From assembly GCF_949987535.1 (NCBI RefSeq), contig NC_080082.1, positions 47,468,374-47,532,373 of the forward strand: a stretch of 64,000 nucleotides of DNA. Direction: 5' to 3'. The stretch comes from Balaenoptera acutorostrata. Its lineage: Eukaryota > Chordata > Mammalia > Artiodactyla > Balaenopteridae. The notes under the pieces were generated by a model that was given only the letters and a program-made list of their open reading frames with translations, searched no databases and was not told the origin of the DNA. Made by a program: the position numbers and the translations under genes. This document shows positions 10,506 to 21,865 of the stretch, one piece after another. Every line of letters starts with the position of its first letter. The first letter of the stretch is position 1.

Positions 10506-10880
10506 CATTACTGGTGTTCAACAAATATCTCTGGTTCTCCCCTCCCCCTGCCTCCCTTTCGGTTGGACGCAGTCCTATGACTAGTTCTGGCCAATGAAAT
10601 GTGTCACTTCTGTGTCAGAGCATTTACCTGCCAGTACAAAATCCTCAAGAACTCTCTCGCAGTTGGTGGTTGCTTCTCCCGCAGCCTGGGTCCTGAGAAA
10701 GGAAGGTGTGGAACAAAGCTTCCTACCAGCTTGCGTTCAACATGTAGGGTAAGAAATAAACGTTTGTTCTTTTAAGTCACCTTGATTTAGGGTTGTTTGT
10801 TATTGCACCTCAGTCTCACCTATCTTGACCTGACATACTGGGGAAGGAACAGCCCTTCTGCAGGAGCAAGAATAAAGAGT
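10506..10880 (+). repeat. MLT1-like LTR
   Basis: Sense LTR-like stretch ending GTAAGAAATAAACGTTTG, AAGTCACCTTGATTTAGGG and GTTGTTTGTTATTGCA, the usual 3' end of this group with its AATAAA. It interrupts the ancestral repeat, which resumes at 10,881. Confidence 0.55.
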
Positions 10881-10960
10881 TACGAATTGGCCATGTTAAG
10901 TTTGAGATGCTTAATCAATGCTGTGTCCAGGAAGTGGGCCTCTCTGTCCACTTTGCTGCG
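10881..10960 (+). repeat. Ancestral repeat, part 3
   Basis: GGCCATGTTAAGTTTGAGATG CTTAATCAATG continues the element seen at 10,216-10,505. Confidence 0.5.
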
Positions 10961-12179
10961 CTCCTTCAATTCGTATTAACATATTATCTCCATCCTCATA
11001 GACCTCTTCCTGCTTCTAGACTAGCTGTCAGTTGCTCTCAAGATCTATATGCTGGCATGGTTCAGGTTCAGAGGGGAGAGAGTATACTTCCGAGATAGGT
11101 CAAAGGTCAAAGAATGGAATTTTTTTCTGGTTCATGTGTCCATCTTAGAACCAATCGCTGAGACCATGGGGATGGGTTATGTTGACAATTTAGGATAATC
11201 AGTTTCTCCCTCTGCAGTTGAATGTGAGACAAATTGCATGTAAATCACATGGCTAGGAAAACCAGAGTATTATTGGGAAGGAAGATGCTGAGAAAGCATG
11301 TTCAGTACAAGAGAAGAACACATTTTCAAGTTCCTATTGTAGGTCTGGCACAGTGCTTGCTAGGTACTTTGCTTGTATCATCTTATCGGTAATGCCATCC
11401 TTCATGGAACCCATTATAAGCACTATTAATCTCAGCTAACATTGTCGCAGATATCATTCATGTACGTAACTTTTTTCCACCCACAGATTTCTTTTGACAT
11501 TTTTTTCCCCATGGAAGCTATGAAAACAATAAGTAACATTTGTTTCCAGTGCCACAACTATGATAATTGACCATGTCTGAAAAACCTATGGTCTGCCCAT
11601 CTGTAGCAGCTGTGTTACCTGCATTGCCACATCTGCTTCTCAGAGAGTTTGCCCCCTCAGCCTCTTTAACAGGCAGGAGACCACATTCATGATCCCTCAC
11701 CACAGCTGTCTTACCCTAAGTCGGTTACCTTCCCTAAGTGTAATTGGAAATATGACTTCAGGACCCGACTCAGCCTCCACTGGCAATTTGAATTGTGAAA
11801 TCATAGGGCAGCTTTGTGCATGCCAAAGCAGACAAAGCCAGCCTCCAGAAAGTGAAGCAGGCACAAAAAGTAGCCATAAGAGGCTGTGTGACCACCCAGT
11901 GAAGCAGGGGGAGAAATACTAGGTTGTGGATGACAAGTGCCTACTTGTCCCCCTGAGGCTGGCCTCATGCATTGTTCTTGGGTTCCATGAAGTACCCCTG
12001 TTACCTTTCCAATAAATTAGTTCTTTGACTTGAGCTAGTTTGCGTGTCTGTTTCTAATAACCAAATGACCCCTGATGAAGATACTCTCTGAAGGCAAAGA
12101 GTTCTCACGAGTCTGGCTTTCTTAAGGCAGACATCTCTTTTTGATGTTCTTTACTTTCATAAGACCATGTCCGTACAGT
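10961..12179. other. Intergenic, mostly unassigned
   Basis: No gene. A diverged MIR-like piece is possible at 11,340-11,425. The stretch 11,900-12,070, with CCAATAAATTAGTTCTTTGACTTGAGC, resembles the 3' end of an old LTR. Open frames at 11,518-11,703 (minus) and 11,689-11,922 (plus) have no recognisable protein and lack exon signals. Confidence 0.35.
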
Positions 12180-12312
12180 TAACACAGTACTTGTCATCCT
12201 GAATTATGTAAGTTTCTATGCTTCTCACTGTGCTGTGAATTTCCTGAGGGCAGGGACTATTTCTTTCTCATCTTCAAATTCCCAATGGACACTCAGAGTG
12301 AGCATATTGTAA
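12180..12312 (+). repeat. L2 LINE 3' end fragment
   Basis: TGAATTTCCTGAGGGCAGGG ACTATTTCTTTCTCATC matches the conserved L2 tail pattern. Confidence 0.6.
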
Positions 12313-12561
12313 GGGTTTATTGCATTGGATTCTGCAGTTAAGATCAGGTTCATATGGCCAAACAATACTCAGTGAGCTACAGTCAGTCAGTTCCTCCCAG
12401 GGAGAGGAAGGGAATGAGATCATGGCGCTTAGCAAGCTAACTTTCCCTTCCTACTACCTATCGAAGAAACTGATTCACCTACATTCCAAAAGGAATATCT
12501 GAAAATGAAATCTCCACTCAAAAATAACCAGGCATTCAATAGTCCAAAAAAAAAAAAAAAA

Positions 12562-12930
12562 GGGACTTTCCTAGTGGCACAGTGGTTAAGAATCCACCTG
12601 CCAATGCAGGGGACACAGGTTCGAGCCCTGGTCCAGGAAGATCCCACATGCCGTGGAGCAACTAAGCCCGTGCACCACAACTACTGAGCCTGTGCTCTAG
12701 AGCCTGTGAGCCACAACTACTGAGCCCGCTCACCACAACTACTGAAGCCCACGCACCCTAGAGCCCTCAAGCCACAACTACTGAGCCCAAATTCTGCAAC
12801 TACTGAAGCCCGGGCGCCTAGAGCCCATGCTCCGCCACGAACAGTAGCCCCCGCTCTCCACAACTAGAGAAAGCCCGTGCACAGCAACAAAGACCCAACG
12901 CAGCCAAAAAGAAATAAAATTTAAAAAAAA
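12562..12930 (+). repeat. Full-length CHR SINE
   Basis: Sense copy. Head GGGACTTTCCTAGTGGCACAG; A-box region at about 12,575-12,592; B box GGTTCGAGCCC at 12,618-12,628, both from the tRNA ancestor and giving an internal RNA polymerase III promoter. Then many ACAACTACTGAGCCC blocks and an A-rich tail. Flanks share AATAGT (12,538 and 12,931), a partial TSD. Confidence 0.95.
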
Positions 12931-12935
12931 AATAG

Positions 12936-14426
12936 TGACAAAATATATATATACATTAAAGGATATCTATTACGTTATTATTGGATACAGTGCTCTAATA
13001 TTTATTAGGCCAAATTTAATTTTGTTATTCAGATATTCAATATATATAATTACTTATTTCTTTGTTTCTTCTTGTCAGTTGTTGAGAAAGGTGTTAGAAT
13101 CTCCCACTGTGGCTGTTGCGTTTGCCTATTTCTCAGTTTACTCCTGTTAATTTCCTTTATATGTCTAGCATTAAGATTTAGAATTGCTATGCCGCCCTGG
13201 TGGACGAGTTTCTTTAACATTATGAAATGCCCCACTTAATTTCTAAATGGTGCTTATTACCTTAGCTTAGTTTGTCTGATATTAGCAGAGTCACAGCAAT
13301 TCTCTTTGCATGGTATACATATATATTTCCACCCTTCTTCTTGGAAACTTTCTGTATTCCTATATTTATGATGTGTCTCTTATAAACTTATAGTTGGGTT
13401 TTTTCCTCCATTCTGAAAATGTTTTCCTTTCAATAGGAGTGTTTAGTCTGTTTAGATTTTAGTGTAATTACTGATAAATACGTTGAGAGACTGATACTAA
13501 ACAAGTGGTTTTGTGTTCTTCTCAGGGCATCACGTCTGAAGACACATGATACCATTTTTCTTTTTTCAATGATATTAATTTTGATCACTTAGTTAAAGGT
13601 GTTGTCCAGTTACCCATTGTATAGTTATTAATTATGAAATGATAAAGAGTAAGTGATGTGTGGGGAGATATTTTGAGACCAAAAACCCTGTTCTTCATCA
13701 ATTCCAACTCCTCCCACTAGATTTACAACCCATCCCTGATCTTATTATTTCAATGTTCACATTCTTCTACATTTGAACAGTTGAAGTCCTTCAAGCTAGA
13801 TCTTCTGTCTTTTTTACACACCCTATTATTTATCTTAACCTTTCCTCTCTTTCCGGTACAATAAGACATGCAGTGCTCATTGTGTGTGATTCCTTCCTGA
13901 GCCCTATAACCAAACATTTCTCTAAGGGGTTCTGGTCCTTTTGATAGGAAATGGTAAATATTTAGAAACGAAACACTAGATGCTAGGTGTGCTCATTGCT
14001 ATTGAGCGTATGGCTTCTAGGCTTTTTCAGTGGACTATGTGAAGAAATATAGAATCACACACACACACATACACATGCACATATATGCAAGCACAAGAAA
14101 ACTTAAATACATATATGTGTGTGCATAAATATATACATACACATGACTTTGTGCCATTACAGCCATTTCCAGTTCAACCCCACAGTGTTCTTTCTTGCTT
14201 TCCCTAAAGTTAAACAAAAACAAACAAAAAAATCAATATTTATGTCTCTTCTTTTGCAGTGAGAACCCCGGCTCCCAATATTATCAATCCAAAGTCACAT
14301 AAAATAGTTTCAGAATTGCTATGCCTGTAAGTCACTATGAAAATCAAACCAACTCAGAAAAGTTCACTATTTATTTGCAGGTTTTTTTGTTTGGTTGGTT
14401 GGTTTTGTTTGGTTGTTTGTTTTTTA
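12936..14426 (-). repeat. Degenerate antisense L1
   Basis: The stretch at 13,050-13,420 follows the reverse complement of L1 ORF2 (GAATCTCCCACTGTGG, ACATTATGAAATGCCCCAC, TTTGTCTGATATTAGCAGAG, GTGTCTCTTATA). At 13,900-14,050, TATTTAGAAACGAAACACTAG and GGTGTGCTCATTGCTATTG continue the same old element. Heavily mutated. A CA-rich tract lies at 14,057-14,130. Confidence 0.6.
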
Positions 14427-14757
14427 ATTTTTTTTTTTTTTTTAAATTTTTGGCTGCGTTGTGTCCTTGTTGCTGCACGTGGCATTTCTCTAGTTGTGGC
14501 GAGCGGGGGCTACTCTTCATTGCGGTGTGCGGGCTTCTCTTGTTGCAGAGCATGGGCTCTAGGCATGCAGGCTTCAGTAGTTGTGACATGCGGGCTTAGT
14601 AGTTGTGGCTCACAGGCTCTAGAGCTCAGGCTCAGTAGTTGTGGCACACGGGCTTAGTTGCTCCACGGCATGTGGGATCTTCCCGGGCCAGGGCTCGAAC
14701 CCGTGTCCCCTGCATTGGCAGGCGGATTCTTAACCACTGTACCACCAGGGAAGCCCT
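14427..14757 (-). repeat. CHR SINE with perfect TSD
   Basis: Antisense SINE, head at right (ACCACCAGGGAAGCCC). Flanked by a perfect 16-base TSD, GGTTGTTTGTTTTTTA, at 14,411-14,426 and 14,758-14,773. Inserted into old antisense L1. Overlapping open frames on both strands here are SINE sequence. Confidence 0.96.
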
Positions 14758-14773
14758 GGTTGTTTGTTTTTTA

Positions 14774-15282
14774 GACTGAGGGTATATAGTCAAAGTATTG
14801 TGTTCAAATGTTACTGGAATTAATCACTTCCCCTTTATTGTGGTTGTTATTCTTATGAAACACAGTTGGATTCAGGGGTTTATGTTTGCATCTAGTTTTA
14901 GGTTTCCCCCCTCCTCATCCATGCTGTTCTGTTTGTTTGTTTGTTTTAGTATTTAGAACATTAATATGATTACAAAAGTCAAAAAAAATCAAAAAGATAC
15001 TCTTAGAGAACTGTCACTTTCTCCATTAATCTTCCCACCCAACTTTGCTCCTGTACACAATCCATTTTACTAGTTTCTGGTGTTTATTCTTTCTTTGTTT
15101 CTTTTTGCAAAATTAAGCAGATGTGTGTATGTTTTCTTATTTTCTGTTTTTCCTGACACAAAATGAATATATTCTTTTGCACTTTGCTATTTTTGCTTAA
15201 CAATATATCCTAGAAATCATTCCATATCTTTTCATAGAGATTTTACTCATTTGTTTAATAGCTGTTAAGCCCATCAACATTT
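14774..15282 (-). repeat. Antisense L1, continued
   Basis: AT-rich sequence continuing the degenerate element (CACTTTGCTATTTTTGCTTAAC, CCTAGAAATCATTCC). Assigned mainly by continuity across the SINE. Confidence 0.45.
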
Positions 15283-15504
15283 TTTTAAATATGTATTTAT
15301 TTATTTATTTATTTATTTTGGTTGCACCGGGTCTTAGTAGCAGCAGGTGGGCTCCTTAGATGCGGCTTGTGGGCTCCTTAGTTGTGGCATGCGAACTCTT
15401 AGTTGCAGCATGCATGTGGTTCTAGTTCCCTGACCAGGAATCGAACCTGGGCCCCCTGCATTGGGAGCGCGGAGTCTTATCCACTGCGCCACCAGGGAAG
15501 TCCC
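15283..15504 (-). repeat. CHR-related SINE, distinct subfamily
   Basis: Antisense copy with TTATTTATTTATTTATTT tail, GGGTCTTAGTAGCAGC, GTGGTTCTAGTTCCCTGACC and a head ending CCACCAGGGAAGTCCC. It lacks the long ACTACTGAGCC blocks. TSD AAGCCCATCAACATTT (15,267-15,282) and AAGCCCATTAACATTT (15,505-15,520), 15/16. Confidence 0.93.
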
Positions 15505-15520
15505 AAGCCCATTAACATTT

Positions 15521-16250
15521 ATTGATATAATTGATAATGTTTGGTCTTAATGCCCTCATATTGCTTTAATTATTGTGTATATTATATTTACTGTGTTTCT
15601 TTATATGCTATGTCAGCTTCTTTCTAAAATTATTTTTTATATTTAGGAAAGCTTATATTTTGTTTCACTGGTTACCTTTGTATTTATACCTTTAATGCTC
15701 TTCATTAGGCATAAATGAGAAAAACTCATTTAACTTTTACTATCTGGTGTCTCAGTTGTCTGTTTATTCTCACCTGTTATCTATTCAACAATCAATGACC
15801 ATATTCTACTTTTCCCTTTTTCCCTTCTCCTCCAAATTTTAGTCATAATTTTTAGTTGAATTCTTTACACTTTGTCAGAATATATTCTGTTTACTGTTAC
15901 TTCTCCACCTGTTGTAAGGTTCTTATATTTTACCCGAAGTGATATAGTATTATTTGAAGGTATTCTGTAATGAAGGTGCATATTGTAAACCTTAAAGCAA
16001 TCTCCCCCCGCCTCTCTCCTTTGCTTTCTCTCTCTTTACCATACTTTATCTGTAGCTATTTAGACCACACTTGGAGAATTAATGTCTTAATAAAATTGAC
16101 TTTATCAAAAACCTTTCCAAGGAGTTCCACTTCCATACTGGTAGCATGAGGAATTCTGTGGTCCTGCTCCCCAGTGAAATAAGCATAAACTGGAAAATAA
16201 TTTTTTAAATCCAACCATTTAAAGTCTCTGGAAATTTTCTTAAGGGCATA
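15521..16250 (-). repeat. Probable antisense L1 remnant plus unassigned sequence
   Basis: T-rich sequence similar in character to the L1 remnant upstream up to about 15,980, then unassigned. A 71-codon minus frame at 16,056-16,271 has no supporting signals. Confidence 0.35.
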
Positions 16251-16290
16251 CAGCAAACAAACAAAAAACATTTATTCAAGAACACTTGTT

Positions 16291-16587
16291 GGGGCTTCCC
16301 TGGTGGCGCAGTGGTTGAGAATCTGCCTGCCAATGCAGGGCACACGGGTTCAAGCCCTGGTCTGGGAGGATCCCACATGCCGCGGAGCAGCTGGGCCCGT
16401 GAGCCACAACTACTGAGCCTGCGCGTCTGGAGCCTGTGCTCCGCAACTAGAGAGGCCGCGATAGAGGCCCGCGCATCGCGATGAAGAGTGGCTCCCACTT
16501 GCCACAACTAGAGAAAGCCCTCGCACAGAAACGAAGACCCAACACAGCCATAAATAAATAAATTAATTAATAAAATTAAAAAAATAA
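16291..16587 (+). repeat. CHR SINE, GCAGCTGGGCCCGTGAGCC subfamily
   Basis: Sense copy: GGGGCTTCCCTGGTGGCGC head, B box GGTTCAAGCCC, AGAGGCCGCGATAGAGGCCC block and ATAAATAAATAAATTAATTA tail. TSD AAGAACACTTGTT (16,278-16,290) and AAGAAAACTTGTT (16,588-16,600), 12/13. Same subfamily as the copies at 23.6, 30.7 and 43.9 kb. Confidence 0.95.
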
Positions 16588-16600
16588 AAGAAAACTTGTT

Positions 16601-17050
16601 AAAACTTGGTAAAAACAGTACAAGTCTGTGGCATTTGAACACAGCCTGTCCCCTCGTGCTTCCCCTCCCAACTGAGCACGGCAGGAAGGCAGGTGCAGAT
16701 GAGGACACAGGGCTCCCTCCCCGAGCTCCCCGCTCGTGGCTGCGGTATCTTTACAGGAGGCACAGGTCACCAGCATTTCTTACCCCTCCACCCCAGCTGC
16801 ATGTTGCAACGAATAGATTACAGGCAAGTGTGGTCAAGGGCATGGGGCTCCATTCTTCCACCTAGGTCCCCACGGGTGGAGGCTCTAGCCCAGGGATGGC
16901 ACACTGAAAACAGCAGGCCCTGTTCATAGGGCTGAGGGTCAATGCCAGGAAGAGCAGGTTGGGAAGACCAAAAGCTACCACCCTCCCCCACTGTCCTCCT
17001 CCAAAAGCAAGGGTGTCACTCAGAAGAGGGCTACTCCCTCTGCCACCAAG
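16601..17050. other. Unassigned GC-richer stretch
   Basis: Noticeably higher GC than its surroundings. Several overlapping frames of 60-90 codons exist on both strands, none recognisable and none with splice or start context. Probably old repeat or unique intergenic DNA. Confidence 0.35.
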
Positions 17051-17051
17051 T

Positions 17052-17740
17052 CCATATGACCCAGCGATCACACTACCTAAATGCGTTGAAAATTTATATC
17101 CATTTTTATAGCAACTTTATGCATAACTGCCAGCACTTGGGAACAACCAAGATGTCCTTCAGTTGGTGAATGGATAAACTGTCGTACATCCAGACGATGG
17201 AATATGATTCAGCACTGAAAAGAAATGAGCTATCAAGCCATGCGAAGACATAGAGGATCCTTAAATGTGTATTACTAAGTGGGAGAAGCCAGTCTGAAAA
17301 GGCTACATGCTGTATGATTCCAATCATATGGCATTCTGGAAAAAGCAAAACTATGGAGACAATAAAAGGTCCGTGATTTCCCAGGGTTGGTGGAGAGGAA
17401 AGGCTGAATAGGCAGAGTACAGAGGATTTTTAGGGAAGTGCGTCCTCCCTAAATATACGTTGGATGCTTGTCATTATACATTTGCCAAAATCCCTACAAT
17501 GTACACCACCAAGGGTGAATCCTAATGTAAACTGCGGATTTTGGGTGATTAGGATGTGTCGGTGTAGGTTCATCAGTTGTAACAAATGCACTCCTCTGGT
17601 GGGAGATGCTGATGGTGGGGAAAGGTGTCTGGGGGCAGGGGGAGCAGGGAGTATATGGGAAGTCTCTGTACTCTCTGCTCAGTTTTGCTGTGAACTTAAA
17701 ACTGCTCTGAAAAATAAAATCGATTTTTAAGTTAATTAAG
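17052..17740 (+). repeat. Old L1: end of ORF2 plus 3' UTR
   Basis: ATGACCCAGCGATCACACTACC, then ACAACCAAGATGTCCTTCAG, GGTGAATGGATAAACTG and ACGATGGAATATGATTCAGCAC are the sense ORF2 C-terminal region. The 3' UTR contains TTGTCATTATACATTTGCC and ends with GAAAAATAAAATCGATTTTTAA. Frame is broken. Confidence 0.85.
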
Positions 17741-18189
17741 TGAAAATCAGTCATAACACGAACTCAAAACTAACAAAGAAAAAAAAAATGCAGACTATCT
17801 GAGCCTGCTGTGTAACGGCAAGATTATAAAACATGAAGAATGACTACTCTCCATGACCAGTTTGGGTTTTTCCAGAAGGACAATATTAAAAGATTCGGCA
17901 TATTAGCAGCTGAGGTTTCAACATAAATCATTAGCCCATTAACATTTCTGTGATATTTTATGATAATATACAAACTCAGTGAGTGATATTTTAAGAATTC
18001 TAACCCAAACAACCAGTGAGCCGTCTGTAAAATCTAAGCTGCTTTCTATCTGACAACCAAAATCTAATGGTACTTGTTACATTAAGATATTTGAAATTAA
18101 TTTTCCTTCACATATATAATCCACTCCATTAAACTTAAATTATAATTCATATTATTTGCTAATATTTTCTAATATCCTTCCAAGAGATT
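17741..18189. other. Unassigned intergenic sequence
   Basis: AT-rich; no gene and no clear repeat seen. Confidence 0.4.
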
Positions 18190-18435
18190 TGGAGGAAGGT
18201 GGCACAAGGGCTAAATGTTCTGCCCCAGCAGCACCACTTGATAGCAGCATGACCTTGGCCAAGAAACACATAAACACAGGAAACTGTGTCTCAGTTTCCT
18301 GAACTGTAAAAAGATTAAATCAATAGTCTCATCCCATGAGGCCTGAAAGGATTAAATTAGTTAATAATTTAAAGCTCTCCAACAGTGTCAAGCATGGAGT
18401 AAGCACCTAATAAATATTTACTGCTGTTATTAACA
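18190..18435 (+). repeat. MIR SINE
   Basis: AGCAGCATGACCTTGGCCAAG, CTCAGTTTCCTGAACTGTAAAA, AAAGGATTAAATTAGTTAATAA and AAGCACCTAATAAATATTTA follow the MIR core in order. Confidence 0.85.
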
Positions 18436-18699
18436 CAATCTTGACACTTCTTAAAAGGGAGTTTGGCTTGTGTAATTATTCTTCTTACCCAACGGAATAA
18501 AATGTTTACCCCTGGTGTGATGAGATCATCTATTAATAGACACTTCCACCCTTTTTTTTTTTTTTTTTAACTCCATGACCATTTTGAAACACTTCGTGCC
18601 ATCAGCAAAAAGTAACTCTAACTTCCCAGAGCACTGGCCACGATTGGACCATTCCAAGCACGGTCCCATAATGAGAGCATTTCCAGATGCCATCCTCTA

Positions 18700-19190
18700 G
18701 GCCTGAGGTTCTCTTCCCTCTTGTTTCCATTTCTACAAGACTCCCTCCCTCCCTCCATTCAACTCTCTGCTCGGATATTACCTTCTACGAGAGGCATGCC
18801 CTACTCACTCTAATGCTGCTTCCTACCATCCATCAGTGCCTACAATTATACTTCTGCTTGTTCTATTTTCTATTTCCTCCATGAGAATGTAAGTTTCAGG
18901 AGGGCAAAGACTTTTATCTTGTTCACTGCTCTATCCTCTGCTTCCAGAAGCCCCTGCATGCAATCAAGCTGCCTTGGTCCCCTACATAAAAGAGCCCCCT
19001 TCACCCCGTCCCTTCCACCTTCCTTTCCTTTAGAGTTTGCATCACCATTTTGTTTACTTATTTTCCATGCCCCCCCACTAGAACAGTGTCTAGAACACCT
19101 GCCACCAATAAGACACCCAGTAAATATTTGTTAATGGATAAAGAGTGTCTGGCACATAATAAATCCTCAGCAAATGTGCTGAATGAGTCC
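18700..19190 (+). repeat. L2 LINE 3' end
   Basis: CGGATATTACCTTCTACGAGAGG, GAATGTAAGTTTCAGGAGGGC AAAGACTTTTATCTTGTTCAC and two AATAAAT-type tails (GTAAATATTTGTTAATGG; AATAAATCCTCAGCAAATG) match the L2 tail pattern. A CCCT run sits at 18,740-18,756. Open frames in this stretch are incidental. Confidence 0.8.
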
Positions 19191-19497
19191 ATGTCCCTGA
19201 AGATGTCATGGAAAGACTAAAGGAGGGCTAGATTCCCATGGTCCATCAAAGCATCATAAAAATTTCCAACCAACAAAAAAGAAGAAGAACCTCATTATAT
19301 CTGACAGAAGGCACACTGGTTCTACCATAGAGCCATGGTTGCTAAGCTCATTTGGGCCCTCAGCTTGGCCCAGAAATCCTACTGTGTTGCTGGTCGACGT
19401 ACATTCTTTCTCACTTTCCACAACAACCATTTCAAATCTTCTCCCCTCTTTAAACGTCTAGTCCCCTTCCCATCCTACATTCTCAGTACATAAAACC
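19191..19497. other. Unassigned intergenic sequence
   Basis: Nothing recognised. Confidence 0.4.
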
Positions 19498-20012
19498 ATG
19501 TATTAGCTATCTATTGCTGTGTAAAAAATTACCCTAAAACTTAGTGGCTTAAAACATAAAAAGCATTTGTTATCCACGGTTTCTGTTGTTCAGGAATCCA
19601 GGGGTGGATTAGCTGGATGCCTCTGGCTCAGGTTCTCACTGGGCTTCAGCCAAGTTGTCGACGGGGTCTGCGTCTCCCCTGAAGACTCAAATGGGACAGG
19701 ATCCTCTTCCAAGCTCATTCCCATGGTTGTTGGCAGTGTTTGGTTCCTTGCAGGTTGTTGGTTAGAAGGCCCCCTGCTGAGCCTTTCCATGGGGCAGCTG
19801 ACAACATGGCAGCTGACTTTCCTCAAGTGCACTTGCATGCAAGAGCGTTCGAGACAGAAGCCACCGCCTTTCAGGTTATCTCATATCTGAAGTGGCTTCC
19901 CATGACCCTGACACATTGTTTTCGGTGGGAGCAAGTCAGTAAGTCCAGCCCACACTCAAGGGAGGGATTACAAAAGGGCGTGAGCACCAGGAGGCATCAC
20001 TGGGGGCCGTCT
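19498..20012 (-). repeat. MaLR/MLT1-type LTR
   Basis: Antisense copy beginning ATGTATTAGCTATCTATTGC TGTGTAAAAAATTACCC and CTTAGTGGCTTAAAACAT, ending GGAGGCATCACTGGGGGCCG TCT. The 107-codon plus frame at 19,567-19,890 and its neighbours are LTR sequence. Confidence 0.65.
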
Positions 20013-20515
20013 CCAATTTTACAGAGAAAATAGAAGCCATGGCACAAGAACTTTCTCATCTCCGACTTCTTCATTGGTATGGTCCTATTATCGCAACAGA
20101 GACGCTGCCCTACCACCTGTGGTTTTGTTCCCATTTTGATCCTTCTCAAGACACTTGCAGAATGGATTATCCCTCCTTTGTTACACAGTCAAGCTCTCAA
20201 TGCAACTGAGTCTTTCTCATCAGCCTGTCAGTGTACTCACGACTCTTCTGACAGAAACAAACCAATAAAAGCACAAACCAAATCAATCTAAACCCTCACA
20301 TCCTCTCCTTCCAATATGTATCTCTCTATTTCTCTCCGTTGTTGAATAGTCCAAATGCCCTTCTCCTTTCCCCCCCAAAAGCTGCATATAGTCACTTTTC
20401 AACCCATTCCAAGGTAGATTTGGCAGGATTACTTGACTAGCAGAGCTCTTGCTGGTCTCACCAATGATGCCATGAGATCTGGTGAACCTTTTTCGTCCTT
20501 GTGCTCTCTTAGTTT
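20013..20515. other. Unassigned intergenic sequence
   Basis: No gene or clear repeat. Two minus frames of 60-90 codons extend into the L1 that follows and are discounted. Confidence 0.4.
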
Positions 20516-20525
20516 TAAACACTGG

Positions 20526-21065
20526 CAATTTACAATAGCCAAGACATGGAAGCAACGTGAATGTCCATCGACAGATGAATGGATAAAGAAGATGTGGTGT
20601 ATATATATATATACCATGGAATATTACTCAGCCATAGGAAAGAATGAAATAACGCCATTTGCGGCAACATGGATGGACCTCATACTAAGTGAAGTAAGCC
20701 AGACGGAGAAAGACAAATATCATATAATATCTCTTATATGTGGAATCTTAAAAAATTATACAAATGAACTTATTTACCAAATAGAAATAGACTCACAGAC
20801 ATAGAAAACAAACTTATGGTTACCAAAGGGGAAAGGGGGTGGGGGAGGGATAAATTAGGAGTTTGGGATTAACATATACACACTACTATATACAAAACAG
20901 ATAACCAGCAAGGACCTACTGTATATATAGATCCAAATTTATCCAAACTGAGATATATATACATATATGTATATATATACATATATATATAACTGAATCA
21001 CTTTGCTGCACACCTGAAACTAACACAGCATTGTAAATCAATTATATCTCAATAAAAAATAAAAA
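20526..21065 (+). repeat. 5'-truncated L1 (ORF2 tail and 3' UTR)
   Basis: Sense copy starting in ORF2 (TTTACAATAGCCAAGACATGG; encoded [27 protein letters not shown]). 3' UTR has a GGGGGTGGGGGAGGG tract and ends CTCAATAAAAAATAAAAATAAA. A TA/CA-type tract expands at 20,955-20,990. TSD TAAACACTGG at 20,516-20,525 and 21,066-21,075. The 123-codon frame at 20,433-20,804 is host plus L1 sequence. Confidence 0.93.
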
Positions 21066-21119
21066 TAAACACTGGTGACCACGCCATCCTTTCTGAAATA
21101 CCCGCTTCCCTTATTTTCT

Positions 21120-21495
21120 TTTTTTCTTAATTTTTTTTTTATTTTTATTTATTTTTTATTTTTTATTTTTTTGGCTGCTTTTGGGTGTTCGTTGCTGCAC
21201 GCAGGCTTTTCTCTGGTTGCAATGAGCAGGGGCTACTCTTCGTTGTAGTGTACAAGCTTCTCATTGCGGTGGCTTCTCTTGTTGTGGAGCACGGGCTCTA
21301 GGCACCCGGGCTTCAGTAGTTGTGGCACGCAGGCTTCAGTAGTTGTGGCTCATGGGCCCTAGAGCGCAGGCTCAGTAGTTGTGGCATACGGGCTTAGTTG
21401 TTCCACGGCACGTGGGATCTTCCGGGACCAGGGCTCGAACCCGTGTCTCCTGCATTGGCAGGCGGATTCTTAACCACTGCGCCACCAGGGAAGCC
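21120..21495 (-). repeat. CHR SINE with perfect 19-base TSD
   Basis: Antisense SINE with long T/A-rich tail at the left, and a head ending CCACCAGGGAAGCC. TSD CCCGCTTCCCTTATTTTCT at 21,101-21,119 and 21,496-21,514, perfect. Confidence 0.97.
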
Positions 21496-21514
21496 CCCGC
21501 TTCCCTTATTTTCT

Positions 21515-21865
21515 AAGACAGTGCTCTCCTGATTCATTCTTATTTCCCTGGCCTCCCCTTCTCTATCTCTTGTGCAGGCATATCTTCTACTACTTATCCC
21601 TTTGGGTGTTAGAGTCCCTCAGGGCTTGGTCCCAGGACTTCCCTTCTCCCCTGTATTTTCTCTCCTTGTGACTTACCATGTCCCCACTTCCAGGACCACC
21701 TAAATGCATGTGACTCACGAACTGACTTCTCCAGCCCAGACAAGTACGTACTGGCCTATTCAACATCTCTTCCTTGCTGTATCAAAGGCAGTTCAAGTTC
21801 AGCATGTCCAAACAAGCTCATTATTTCTTCCTCCAAACCTGTTCTTTTTCAGTGTTCTCTAGTGT
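21515..21865. other. Unassigned intergenic sequence
   Basis: TC-rich sequence with no gene; no family recognised. Confidence 0.4.

Noticed and set aside
12562..12640. tRNA-like head with A and B boxes
   Set aside because: Part of a CHR SINE. Not a functional tRNA gene; no cloverleaf is retained.
20433..20804. 123-codon plus-strand open frame
   Set aside because: It encodes the C-terminal end of L1 ORF2 joined to host flank. It is a truncated retrotransposon, not a gene.
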